Part shown: positions 1 to 11,143 of the stretch, piece after piece
Position numbering within the stretch: the stretch's first letter is position 1
How the letters are laid out: every line of letters starts with the position of its first letter
Assembly: GCA_036245805.1 (NCBI GenBank)
Contig: BTRK01000005.1
Location: forward strand, 35,631,469-35,695,468
Direction of reading: 5' to 3'
DNA from: Pristionchus mayeri
Taxonomy: Eukaryota; Nematoda; Chromadorea; Rhabditida; Neodiplogasteridae
Length of the DNA: 64,000 bases
Made by a program: the position numbers and the translations under genes
The notes under the pieces: generated by a model
Told to the model about the DNA's origin: nothing
The model's input: only the letters and a program-made list of their open reading frames with translations
The model's database searches: none

Positions 1-846
1 ACAACTCTCACAATATTCACCTGATTTTAACTAATTACATTTTTTCAGAATGACGTCATTTCTCCAGACGAAATTCACAACTCTCCTCCATTCGATGCTC
101 AGGAGTAAGAGTCTGGCTGATCAAGAAAACATTGACGAAAAATGAATGACAAATAATGCTCATTACTTTTCGCACCCAGTTCTGTGATCTTTTCACATTA
201 TTCTACTATGCCGTCGCGTCTAAAATAAATGCATTCATTTCAGTCTATCATCTTACTTGAATAACGCTAGGAATTTTTTCTTTGGGAATCACTGGGTATA
301 ATAATCGAGTCATGGACCTCACACTAACAACAGTTTATACATTATACAATCAGATTATCAAATATTTAGTATTATCATTTATTTAGTATTATTTAGTATT
401 TAGTATTATTTAGTATTTCATTTCCAAGGAATTATTGATGTTGTGATGTTTTAATTAATTTACGTATTAACGTATTACTGTCAAGTTGATGCAAACAGTG
501 ACAATTTGGGGTTTTCCTCCTGGTTGGTCCCCGATGTTCACTCGTCTCTCTCACGTCATCACTACCCATATTTCGCGCCCAATTTCTTAGATATATTTAT
601 AGTGATTCATATAGTAATATTAATTCATGTGCCTGTCTTTGGGACCCAATGTGTTCGTTTGAATGATTGTACGAAATTCTCAACCAATTGTTCCCTTTTT
701 AGATAATACAGAAGTTGATAACATGAGTTCCAAATCCTCCTCTCCCATGTTGGAAGACGATGATGATGCATGTTTTCAATGACTATCTATTACTGACGTT
801 TTTTTAAAATTTTATGACTTTTCCTCAAAATAATCTATACTTGCAG
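1..846. other. Left edge, no intact gene
   Basis: No complete gene is visible. An acceptor-like stretch at about 44-50 is followed by a short open segment ending at a GTAAGA donor near 108, which could be an exon of a gene off the left edge. A short ATG-led acidic segment near 723-770 (start MSSKSSSPMLEDDDD) could be a first exon of the F-box fragment that follows, but no phase-compatible donor was found. Otherwise AT-rich sequence. Confidence 0.3.
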
Positions 847-1129
847 TTCTATCTGGATGATATCCCAGACGATACAGAAGAGGTGAGGACGATACGCAAA
901 TATTTTAAAATTCTTATTTTCAAACGATATATATCCAGATAGTTGCTTAGTTAGTTGTTTGAAAAAAACTGAATTTTTAGATTTCGATCTATGATCTCCC
1001 GGACGAACTTCTGCTCAAGATCTTAAATTTGGCAAAGGTCTCAGGATGAGACTTCTAAGCAAGAAAATGGAAGAAAGAGTCCTCTCGTTGTATTCATTCA
1101 ACAGTATCGAATTATACGAGCAGACCTAA
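847..1129 (+). pseudogene. F-box gene fragment
   Basis: After an acceptor at 980 the sequence reads IYDLPDELLLKILNLAK, the start of an F-box (LPxELLxKI pattern), which in nematodes recruits substrates to SCF ubiquitin ligases through Skp1. The frame hits a stop at about 1046, and the expected continuation (RLLSKKMEERV) resumes in another frame to a stop at 1127-1129. A short upstream exon (847-882, encoding FYLDDIPDDTEE) has a good acceptor and donor. No FTH/DUF38 C-terminal domain follows; a mariner lies 200 bases downstream. I read this as a decayed F-box gene. It could be a real gene with an unrecognised intron at the frame change. Confidence 0.55.
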
Positions 1130-1234
1130 GCCCAATTTCAATAATAGTTTATCATTTTTCTCGAAAAATAATTCTGTCGTATTTAATTTAGTCAGAATGC
1201 AAAGTGAAAGAGATACACTATATTTTTCGTTGCA

Positions 1235-1312
1235 TTGACGGAATGGATTGACACTGGCCTAGCAGTGTTCTCCCGCGAGCCCAGTCTCGAAGACGGGATG
1301 TACTTTTACCTT
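1235..1312. repeat. Dispersed repeat copy, shared with 22025-22100
   Basis: About 75 bases (around GACACTGGCCTAG and CCAGTCTCGAA) recur with a few differences at 22025-22100. Function unknown; probably a fragment of a transposable element. Confidence 0.5.
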
Positions 1313-1323
1313 TTTTCATTATA

Positions 1324-2445
1324 TTGGGGTGTCCGGAAAGTTCGTATAATGCTTCGGAAAAAAGTCAGTTCGCGATCAAATGCAGTGATTGCGCAATCTG
1401 TTTGTCAACAATGTATTGCATCATTCTGACGTTGAGTAGTGAGAGGATTTAATCAGTCTCCTAGTTGCTACATTGATTCTTGTGATGGACTCCCATCTCT
1501 ACCTCCGAGCAGTTTTACTTCATTATTACCGTCTTGGCCGATCCGTGAAGGAGGCCCACTCTGCCCTGGCCCAGTCGGAAGGAGCTGACGCCCCCTCCAT
1601 ACCCTTCTGCTATAAGTGGTTCTCCCGCTTCAAGAAAGGGGAGTTTGGTCTCGATGATCAACCCCGCTCTGGACGCCCTCCCTCCCTCGATCAGCCTCTC
1701 GTTCTCCGCACACTGAAGCGCAAGCCCATGGCCAGTGTGCGTGAGTTGAAGAAGGATACTGGTACTCCCAGATCAACGGTGTCCGATATCCTCCATCGAT
1801 CTGGGAAGAAGCCGCAACTCCCACAAGTGATTCCCCATGACCTCTCTCCCGAACAGCTGAAAAATCGTGTTCAAGTCTGTCGGGAATTACTCCATCGTAG
1901 ATCCAATCTTCGATGGGTCAATTCCATCATCGCTACAGATGAGAAGTGGATCGCGTACGATAACCCTGTGAGGAGACTGCAATGGGTGGATGCAGATGAG
2001 AAGCCCACGCCCGTCCCGAAGAAGGAAGAGCACGGAAAGAAGGAACTCCTCTGCTTCTTCTTCTCAGTGCTCGGTCCCATCTACTGGGAGATCCTCGCCC
2101 CTGGCACCAGCATCAATGTCGACCTCTTCTCTGAACAACTGGAAGATGTCGCGATCAGAGTCCCTCCCAGACTCTTGAACCAGGGCAAAATTCTTCTTCT
2201 GATGGACAATGCTCGCCCACATCGAGCGAAGATGACCCAGAAGAAAATGGACGAGCTGAAGATCGAGAGGATTCCCCATCCACCGTATTCCCCGGATCTC
2301 TCCCCATGCGACTACCACTCCTTCCTGCCCGATCGCTGGAAGGAAGTGAGGGGAAACATGGGAGCATACATTGGTCACTGAGAGTTGTAAAGCATTGAAT
2401 AAAAAGTAAAAACAAAAAATTATACGAACTTTCCGGACACCCCAA
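1324..2445 (+). mobile_element. mariner transposon, internally deleted
   Basis: The inverted terminal repeats begin TTGGGGTGTCCGGAAAGTTC at the left and match the right end in reverse complement. The element is flanked by TA at 1322-1323 and 2446-2447, the target duplication of Tc1/mariner elements. It is 1122 bp, shorter than the usual 1.25-1.3 kb, because of a deletion inside the transposase. The ends look intact, so it might still be moved in trans. Confidence 0.93.
1485..2381 (+). CDS. mariner transposase, missing C-terminal segment
   Basis: A 298-residue mariner-family transposase that would catalyse cut-and-paste transposition at TA sites. Start chosen at the ATG of MDSHLYLRA, inside the element. 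The N-terminal part is the helix-turn-helix DNA-binding region, with the linker-type motif RSGRPPSLD. The catalytic triad is visible as ATDEKW, LLMDNARPH and YSPDLSPCDYH, with 34 residues between the second and third Asp (the D,D34D signature). Immediately after CDYHSF the sequence jumps to LPDRWKEV and ends. Full-length mariner proteins are about 345 residues and have some 45-50 residues between these motifs. The deletion keeps the frame. The triad is present but the protein is unlikely to be active. Confidence 0.9.
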   Translation: MDSHLYLRAVLLHYYRLGRSVKEAHSALAQSEGADAPSIPFCYKWFSRFKKGEFGLDDQPRSGRPPSLDQPLVLRTLKRKPMASVRELKKDTGTPRSTVSDILHRSGKKPQLPQVIPHDLSPEQLKNRVQVCRELLHRRSNLRWVNSIIATDEKWIAYDNPVRRLQWVDADEKPTPVPKKEEHGKKELLCFFFSVLGPIYWEILAPGTSINVDLFSEQLEDVAIRVPPRLLNQGKILLLMDNARPHRAKMTQKKMDELKIERIPHPPYSPDLSPCDYHSFLPDRWKEVRGNMGAYIGH

Positions 2446-2447
2446 TA

Positions 2448-3045
2448 GTGCAACAATTTTCAGCGATACGGAGTACACGAGTGCACATTAATTGTGAACT
2501 CTCAAACTACGAAATTCGTGAAGCACGTAGCTACATTTAATGAAAGGGGGCAACAAAAAATAGAACGTCATTTCTTAGTTGACGATTTGGTGAAAGGTCT
2601 CAGCAATTGGTCGACTAAATTTTCACGAACAGCAAGATCTGTCTGAGCATGAATCCTGTTGATGAGGTATTTCTTTTTTTAGATGCTCGATTTTCCAAAT
2701 GAAAACACTTGTAGACCGTTGACAAAGTAATCAAGACAATGTTTCAAGTGAGAACTGAGAAGCTGCTGATAACTGCACTGATATTTGATGAAAGCCAAAG
2801 AATAGTAATGTCTTTTCCTTCGTATATGCAGTAATTAAAATATATTTGGATTTTTGATTATACATACACTCGAGCATCTACATTTCCTTATCTTGTAGTA
2901 GTTATTTGTATTTTTATATCTAGCATTGCATGCTTCTAATTTCTCTATAATTTTTTCTATAAAGTCAGATGATCAGTGTTATCGAATACTACTTTTTTTA
3001 TAGTACTACACATTCCCACAACTCGACTTCGGTTCTCTACTTATA
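2448..3045. other. No gene seen
   Basis: AT-rich sequence between the mariner and the next putative gene. No coding exon or repeat was recognised. Confidence 0.4.
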
Positions 3046-3397
3046 ATGGCTGCTAATATTCGAGAAGTAGTGATCGATATTTGCTGTCCCTCCATTGACG
3101 GAATGGATCTGTGCATATTCTGGAAGGTACGATCATTAATTTTCTCTGCTTTCTCGTGGTTTTACACTCCGAATCGAGCCAAAATTACAGACATTGACGA
3201 AAGGAGACTCGAAACTGAAATCATTCACGGCTGTTGTAAATGGAGGAGTAGGGCAGGCATTTGTAAAGGCAGCATTCAATATTGTCATTGATGAAAGTCC
3301 CGATAATGCTACATTCAAAACGAATTTACTCAGTAGTGGGACACAACAACATACAGCAAAGGTTCGGCTCCGTAAAGATAAATTTAAATTTATGTGA
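3046..3397 (+). CDS. Small two-exon protein of unknown function
   Basis: Exon 1 is 3046-3126 (ATG, MAANIREVV...) with a GTACGA donor; exon 2 is 3191-3397 after a TTACAG acceptor. Both are phase 0 and join without a stop to give 95 residues. The intron is 64 bases, typical of nematodes. The product has no signal peptide and no motif I recognise. The second exon is hydrophilic and ends in a basic stretch (KVRLRKDKFKFM). It could be a fragment of a larger decayed gene, since the window has several such remnants. The joining frame and splice sites are the only support. Confidence 0.4.
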
Positions 3398-3599
3398 AGA
3401 CATAGGCTGTGAAAAATGAACTGATTTGGGTTGAGTTTATGATCTTTTCGATTAGTGTACAGCAAACTTTTTTTCCATTCGAAGTTTTTTCAAATCATTT
3501 TTTTCTTGAGATCTATTCTGAAAAGACAAATTTTCCGAAGAAGCAGTTATATTTCGAAGACAATTGGATGGTTGCCGTAAAGAATAATCTTATCACAGG

Positions 3600-5154
3600 T
3601 ATCACCAGTCAGTGGAGGTATGTGGGAACAATTTCCAACTTTTATTTTTTGTTTGCCTTCATATTATAGTGGTAGCATACACTAGAGCCAACTTCTCGAA
3701 AAATCTAGGTCACAGGTCCCAGAGCCGGCTTTTAGGAATTTTCCGGTTTTGCTCCCGGCTATACTGTATCTCAGCTCCCAGACGAGCTAGAGACATGGCA
3801 AGGTGCTCAAAATGATCGGAAAAATATAATAAGAAACTTTCATGTTTTGAAGTAAGCGGTGTAACCAACGCTCGCCAAGTTATGCTCGATCAAGCAGATT
3901 TTGATCGAGATAAAAAATCGTAGCTTTTTCGAGAGTATGCGTTTCAAGCAATTTTATTGCCAAATATAGTAGGTCGAGTTCATACACGAATAGAAAAAAT
4001 ACACAAATCGATTTCTGTGATAGGCCTTTTTGGCAATATGCATTTGAATGCTCCAAAGTGACGTTGGCCATAAAAAGATGTTCGTTACCCTGCATTGTTT
4101 TGCCCATTATTTAATACCTATTACTATATTTCAACATTTCTGTAATAGGAGACTTCGATAACGTCGAAAAAATAAGAGATTTCACAACTTCTGAAAATTC
4201 GATTTTGAGACCTCAGTTTTCATCAAATTTACGGCTATCCAAGTCAGAAATTTAACAACAGCTACCATCAACGCTGGGTGGAACCTGCAGTAGGCTTCGC
4301 CGTGAATTGATTTCTATTCAATGAACTTCTATATACGCTCTAAAAGTTATTATATTTTGCTTCGAAAATGCTCGTTCGAAGGGGAATTTTCAGAACAATT
4401 ATTTTTTTTTGATTTTCAGAATTTGATATTTAGTACGGTTCAAGCATATTTCTCAATTGTTGGTAACAATGTATGGTTAAATCAACATTAGAACTTACTA
4501 GCTTTGAGATACGTAAGTTTGGTATAAAATGGGGTCTCGAAATCGAATTTTCAGAAGTTGTGAAATCTCTTATTTTTTCGACGTTATCGAAGTCTCCTAT
4601 TACAGAAATGTTGAAATATAGTAATAGGTATTAAATAATGGGCAAAACAATGCAGGGTAACGAACATCTTTTTATGGCCAACGTCACTTTGGAGCATTCA
4701 AATGCATATTGCCAAAAAGGCCTATCACAGAAATCGATTTATGTATTTTTTCTATTAGTGTATGAACTCGACCTACTATATTTGGCAATAAAATTCTTGA
4801 AACGCATACTCTCGAAAAAGCTACGATTTTTTATCTCGATCAAAATCTGCTTTATCGAGCATAACTTGGCGAGCGTTGGTTACACCGCTTACTTCAAAAC
4901 ATGAAAGTTTCTTATTATATTTTTCCGATCATTTTGAGCACCTTGCCATGTCTCTAGCTCGTCTGGGAGCTGAGATACAGTATAGCCGGGAGCAAAACCG
5001 GAAAATTCCTAAAAGCCGGCGCTGGGACCTGTGGCCTAGATTTTTCGAGAAGTTGGCTCTAGTGTATGCTACCACTATAATATGAAGGCAAACAAAAAAT
5101 AAAAGTTGGAATTGTTCCCGAGGGGTCGTTTTTTCCTCCACTGACTCATGATAC
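3600..5154. repeat. 1.55-kb palindromic foldback element
   Basis: Arms of about 620 bases (3600-4216 and 4528-5154) are inverted copies around a spacer of about 310 bases. The outer ends read TATCACCAGTCAGTGGAGG and its complement. Both arms carry the same open frame (start MGKTMQGNEH), which is more likely chance conservation of a recent inverted repeat than a gene. A box of the form CTCCCAGA..AGCTAGAGAC inside the arms also occurs in the foldback element at 30588-31291. Confidence 0.85.
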
Positions 5155-5339
5155 ACGTGTTATACTGTTCAAGAAAATCAGTGAAGGGGAACAGGCTAAA
5201 ACTGTCCTGAATCTTGAAGAAATCATTCTTAATCATATGTACTCAAAACTTTAAACGAAATTGTTGTATTACTAACAGTTTTCAGTCTGAATTGTTGCTC
5301 TTTGCTTTCTTTTTCCAATCACAGTTCAGTACGCTCTTC

Positions 5340-6903
5340 TTGTACAGTTACACGGAATACACACAAACAGATTCAGGTTGTTGCAACAATTCCTGCAACA
5401 TAGCTTTGTATGTTCGTTTCAAGCACTTGGTCCAAGAGAGTGTACGAGTGGATTCCGTGGGATAGCACAAGACCCGTTGGACGACCTACAGGGTGCGCCA
5501 AAATTACCCGAACTGATTTCATTTTTCAGTGGCCTCGCGGCCCAATCGATATGCGCAACCTATATTACATTATCACGATGAGTGGCCATTCGCCTCTCAC
5601 TATTCAAGATTTCATATCAGTTTGTCAAGTCATCTAGTAATGGCGATGTCTAATAGCATCCAATCCCCATTCTGAACCTGTACAAGGATAGTGTGACATC
5701 GCTCATTGACACTTCGTTCGCAAGTCGCTTGCATCTGGTACCGCTATCATGTATCAATAGCTTGTTACTGAAAATGTGCATTCGGAGAGTGGGAAGCCGG
5801 TTTCTGTTTCCACCCCTAAGAACCGAGATCGCTACCGAAAGAGGGTACTTCGAAACTGAACGAAGATGATAAAGATTCTCGTTATCTCGAACACATCCGT
5901 TAGTAGTCTTATCAAACCTGACTCTTCGCCTTCACAAGTACTGTAAAACGCACAGAGTAGATGAACTCCAGATCAAGCTCCGCAGAGAACGGTACCCAAA
6001 ACTATTGTTACATTGTGCCAGGTCCGCGCACTGCAGTAGGTTGTTCAGCAATGCAAATATATTTACTGTCGAAGGCAAGCTGATTTGGCAAACCGACATA
6101 ATCAAAGCCTCTGATCCTGAAGAATGCTAAAATAGTTGTGATGTTACTGGTTATACCAGCTATCCCTTCTGCATCCGAGTTTGAGATGGAATTTGCTTAA
6201 CATGCAAGTTCCCTCTCCTTTTTGCCATTCCGGGCGTCTAAATCAATGCAGATTATTACATGAAGCACATCCTCGAAGACGCGCTTCCACCCTGAGCTCA
6301 TTCCCACTTGGGTCAGGAGCACTGGACCTTTCAACAAGATTCTACTACATTTAACAAGTCAAAGTTGTAGTTGGACACCCATACACCCGATTAATCACGC
6401 TGACTGATTGACCCCCGAACTCCCCCGATCTAGACCCCTCGACTTCAGTGTTTGGGGGTATTGTTGGCCAAGATGTCCTCTACCAATAACTCGACACGTA
6501 TCTCCTTTTAAGTTGCCCTTCTCAAAGCATGGAACGAAATCGCTGAAAATTTCCTGCGGGAATTGACAATTGGATATGAGCTGAGACTCAAGGCATTTGC
6601 CAGAGCTAAATGAGGTCCCATGAACATTAGCTAGTATGCTACAATTGCCCATATTGTTGGTAAACTTTATCATGAACCAGATCGCCCAAGTCCCATTCCA
6701 AAGGTAGGAATCATATGAAAATATCTGTTCGGGTAATTTTGGCGCACCCTGTAGAGTCAGACGGAGAGACGAACTCACTAAAGAACACGGTGTACACTGG
6801 CAACGCGTATACAGGGAAAACCCGACTGAATGGAAGACTGGCATTGTTCGACAGGCCTCTGCCTTGACGCTCGAATAAATTATTATTATTATTATTATTA
6901 TTC
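5340..6903 (+). mobile_element. LINE 3' end, interrupted by a mariner
   Basis: Removing the mariner at 5489-6751 joins a reading frame ending ...WDSTRPVGRP to one continuing RVRRRDELTKEHGVHW and stopping near 6881. This resembles the C-terminal tail of non-LTR retrotransposon (RTE/CR1/jockey-type) polyproteins, which often end in a GRPxxRW...W pattern. The stop is followed within a few bases by an (ATT)n microsatellite (about 6878-6902), a usual 3' terminus of such elements. Upstream limits are unclear, and no reverse transcriptase domain was seen. Confidence 0.55.
5489..6751 (+). mobile_element. Decayed mariner/Tc1-like transposon
   Basis: The ends are inverted repeats beginning CAGGGTGCGCCAAAATTACC, flanked by TA at 5487-5488 and 6752-6753. 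The length of 1263 bp fits a full-size mariner-like element. Inside, many stops and frameshifts interrupt a recognisable transposase. Visible pieces include SGKPVSVSTPKNRDR (DNA-binding region), FQQDST (second catalytic Asp) and PPNSPDLDP (third catalytic block). It is non-functional and nested inside a LINE remnant. Confidence 0.85.
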
Positions 6904-7742
6904 AAGCACTCTTGGTATTGGCAATTTGAATTGACTTTGAGAAGAGTTGAACAGTCCCCATTTCTTCCTATTTCGTCCACAAATAATCATAATTTCTGCT
7001 CATTTCAAACAATTTTTGAATTAACGAAAAGTTGATTATACACATTATTTGTGTCCGTTTTAGCGCTTTAGGGTTATGTGGTTGTTAATTATACTAAAAT
7101 TTATCTGTAATAGAATTTAAAAATTGGATAAAAGGTCTATCGGCGAGGAATTAAATGAAATGAAGAGGCGGTGGTGGCCGAATTATGAATTATAATGTGT
7201 ATCCTTACTTCGGAATACAGGATTGCTTCTCGAGGGGAACTGCTATGATTTGATGGTAACCTGCGTTATTGTGGTTATCTTTGTCTTGCCAAACGTGCAA
7301 TATTGAACCTCATCAGTGATTGCTTGAGATAATGTGTAATCGAAATGATACCGATTTCACACTTTCGTCGGCAAGTGGGAAACGAGATCACACAATTAAA
7401 GGGAGCTGGCCAGTTTAGGCATGTTGAGCTCAGAAAGCGCAGTTTTGCGTTATGATTAAACAGAAAAAAAAGAAAATTCATTGTTTAATTTTGAACCTAC
7501 TAGAAGCAAACAAAGTCAGAAATCCGGAGCCGTAAAGTGGTGAACGGGAGGGATCGCCCGGAGCACACTCGCTGCACGCTCGGTTCACCACTGTTCTACC
7601 GTAGCTCACGAATATTGATTTTTATTTAATTTTAATTATTTGTTGCGTATTTTCTGCATTCAAAATGTCGATCTGAACTAAAGATGTACATGATTATCAT
7701 ATTCCCCCTAATAACACAGTTTCTGGCGTACAGCTTTCGCTA
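6904..7742. other. No gene seen
   Basis: No exon, repeat or RNA gene could be supported. Base composition is ordinary. Confidence 0.35.
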
Positions 7743-7940
7743 TTGTTTCGATATTCGTCGATAACTTTAAGTGGTGGATTCCGGAATGAAGCGAAAGCAA
7801 ACGCAAACTCTCGAGAAGCAGAACAGAAACGGTGGATTGAGCGTCTTGGGCTGAGTGAAGAGGAGAGCAAGGAAAAGCTAGCAGACTACCGGAATAAGAT
7901 AGACCAGGGGACAAACATACGATGGTGCTCAGAGCACTGA
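7743..7940 (+). CDS. Short exon, possible helix-turn-helix segment
   Basis: An open segment encodes a charged helical stretch around RWIERLGLSEEESKEKLADY. The RLGLS...Y..K pattern resembles helix 2 to helix 3 of a divergent homeodomain and resembles the exon at 11144 (RRLGIPSDEICSWYEKR). Start and exon limits are not certain; an acceptor near 7770 is possible. It may belong to one gene together with the exon at 11144, or the two may be separate remnants. The homeodomain idea is inference from pattern only. Confidence 0.3.
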   Translation: MFRYSSITLSGGFRNEAKANANSREAEQKRWIERLGLSEEESKEKLADYRNKIDQGTNIRWCSEH

Positions 7941-8493
7941 TTCTCCAATTGGCCTGCCACATGATGTGAGTCTATCCACACTTTATCATCACTTCCCTAC
8001 GCTACTACATTGCACTAACGAGCTTTACCAACGAACTATAATGATTAATGGACGTTTGAAGTAGTTATGCTAATTAAACAACCAGCATTGTCCAGCACGA
8101 CCAGCACCAGCATCGTAACTAAACAGCGTCGTCATAATCCGTCGCCCTCCCTCCAAACATGCGCGCTAAGGCGAGCTTCAGTTTGAGCGACTACAGCAGC
8201 GATACCGTAACCCTACCGTGTCTTCTATGCCCGCTGCTTCCGACTCTGAGATGGATGTGGACGAGGTTAGCATGAAACAGTTTATACGATTCAATCAGCA
8301 GGAAATAATGATACTGTAAACAGTATTTGTCCATAGTATTCGAACTATCTTAGCGAATGTAAAAAAGTTTATACACAAATCACACAATGACGATACAATC
8401 AACTTTGGAGAAACATGTGAAACACAAGTACTGAATAGTCTGCATCTTTGATTCATTTTTGCTACGACAGAAATGTAATATAATCGAAATACC

Positions 8494-10850
8494 TTAGGTG
8501 CGAAAAGCAGATAATTTGTCAAGTTGACAATTTCTTTGGAAAGATCGAGATAATGGAATTCTACAAATATTCATTACCGTGGTTGATATTTTGATGTTTT
8601 TTTCAGAATCGTTTCCTTCAAATTATATCATGATTGGCTCATCCCATCGAACAAAGCTGCACCAAGAACAACCAAAGTGATCTTCCAGCTGGAATCATGG
8701 ACCAAGTTGTGATTTTCTATTTGACCAAACAATGAAATATAAATCTGCCAAGCGTGAAATTTTTTATAAAAAATCCTATGTGCCTTTCATAGGTGTCCAC
8801 GAATGGGGGCGAGGGGTGCTGCGTTTAGATGCACCGTGCGTCTGTGCGCAAGCATGAATAGGAGGTCATGTAAAAATCGATGGTAGGTCATGGTAGGTCA
8901 AGAATAAGCACCGTACCCAATCGATAATGCAGTAACAGTAGATACCGTATATCACTACCGTAACCCGCTATTATCGCGAACTAACTTTATTTTTAAAAAG
9001 TCCTGGTACCGAGCGCAATCGATTCTACGGTACCCAAGCAATTACCGTAACCCAGTTCATTGGGTCAAACATTTTTTCTAAATATCTAAAATTGGTTATA
9101 AAATGATTATACAATAATGACATATACAGTAGGATACTTTTAAATTATTTTAAAATCGATTTTGGATTTTTAGAAAAATGTTTGACCCAACGAACTGGAT
9201 CTGACCCAAGGAACTGGGTTACTGTAGTTACTTGGGTACTGTAGAATCGATTGCGCAGGGCTTTTTAAAAAAATAAAGCTAGTTTGCGATAATCGGGGGT
9301 TACGGTAGTGGTATACGGTATCAGGGTGTGCTGTACTATCGATTGGGTACGGTACTTTAATTTGAATAAAATAAATTTAGTTCGCGATAATAGCGGGTCA
9401 CGGTAGTGATATACGGTATCTACAGTTACTGTACTATCGATTGGGTACGGTAGTTGCTCTTGACCTACCATCGATTTTTACCATGACCCCCTATTCATGC
9501 TTGCGCACAGATGCACTGTGCGTCTATGCGCAGCACCCCCCTGTCGCCGGCGGCGTGGACACCTATGGTGCCCTTTGTTAATTCTAACTCGTGGTTTATA
9601 TATTAGTCATGTGCGTTTATCGATTAGAAACCGCAATTCATAAATTTCGTGATTTTAGAATTCGGCTTTGATTGATCAAATCTTATTCTCAAAATTGGGG
9701 AAACTATCCCTGTCATGGTAGGGGGTGGCATAAGCCTAACTGATTTTCAATTGCTGAATGTTCGACGTGGCTACTTGGAAGTTGTTCCATTGTTACCAGT
9801 ATGTGCTACTCACTGATTAGATCCTGTCACCAGGTGGTGATGAGTTTCGCTTTCCCACGCATGTAAGTGTACTGGGTAAAGGTTCCATTCTGGCAATTGA
9901 TGGGAAAGTCATCGTTTGATTAACGCAAACAACCATATCCAATCAATACTACTTCACACAAGGACCTACTGTAACTCAGTTTCTCGGGTCAGGTTCAGCT
10001 CTTTGGATCACATGTTTGAACAAAAATCCTTGCGCAAAGTAGTATCGATTGGATATGGTTGTTAGCGTTAATCCAACAACGTCTTTCCCATCAATTGTCA
10101 GAATGGAATCTTTACCCAGTATCCTTACACGTGTGGGAAATAAAGTATAAAATTCGGTTAACATCTCTTGATTCCTCATACTCTATCACCATTCAACCGA
10201 TCTAGTGGGAAGCGAAACTCATCACCACCTGGTGACAAGATCTAATCAGTGTGATAAAGAGTAGCACATACTGGTAACAATGAAACAACTTCCAAGTAGC
10301 TACGTCGAACATTCAGCAATTGGAAATCAGTTGGGCTTAGGTCACCCCCTCTTATTGTCTACCAATCGACTAGGCGAAGAATTCAAACAGTGCAAGCCAT
10401 GACAGGAAAAGATTAGTTTCCCCAATTTTGAGAATAAGTTTTGCTCTATCAAAGTTGAATTCTTAAATCACACAATTGATTAATTGTGTTTTCATATCGA
10501 TAAATCGCACATGACTAATATATAAACCACGAGTTAGAATTAACAAAGGGCACATCGGATTTTTTCTAAAAAATTTCACGCTTGGCAGATTTATATTTCA
10601 TTGTTTGGTCAAATAGAAAATCACAACCTGGTCCATGATTCCAGCTGGAAGATCACTTTGGTTGTTCTTGATGCAGCTTTGTTCGATGGGATGAGCCAAT
10701 CATGATATAATTTGAAGGAAACGATACTGAAAAAAACATCAAAATATCAACCACGGTAATGAATATTTGTAGAATTCGATTATCTCGATCTTTCCAAAGA
10801 AATTGTCAACTTGACAAATTATCTACTTTTCGCCGCTAAGATAGTTCAAC
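8494..10850. repeat. Large palindromic element with nested insertion
   Basis: The arms (8494-8787 plus 9568 to about 9960, and about 10025-10850) are inverted copies. The outer ends match around GATAATTTGTCAAGTTGAC. The left arm is interrupted by another palindromic element at 8788-9567. Without the insertion the element would be about 1.6 kb. No transposase is seen, so it would be non-autonomous. Confidence 0.85.
8788..9567. repeat. Foldback element, CATAGGTG family, nested
   Basis: A 780-bp palindrome with termini CATAGGTGTCCAC, inserted in the left arm of the larger palindrome. The eight bases before it (GTGCCTTT) and after it (GTGCCCTT) look like an imperfect 8-bp target duplication. The interior holds repeated boxes of the TACCGTAACCC and CCAATCGAT kind, shared with the element at 19145-19942 and with the minisatellite at 44.2-45.4 kb. 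Confidence 0.85.
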
Positions 10851-11143
10851 TAAACAAATAACGAAACAAAATTGAATAACAGGCTGGCCTTGTCACTTCT
10901 CCTCCAATTCTTTCGCCGGCTCGTCCGTCTTCCCCTCTTCGTGTCGAGTCGCTTGACCTGAATGGGTATCACAATGACGAGATGTATTATGGCGATATGG
11001 CAACAAAACTCGAGAGAAGTCATCGCGAGACAATAATCGTTTCAATAATATTGCACCAGTCATGCGAACGAGAGAGAATACACAAACTGAAGAGTGATTT
11101 CCCGTACGCTAATAAAATGTAAAATTTAGATTCTGGTCGATAG

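Noticed and set aside
4638..4904. Frame starting MGKTMQGNEH in both arms of the first foldback element
   Set aside because: Duplicate by virtue of the inverted repeat; no relation to a known protein and no splice or promoter sign.
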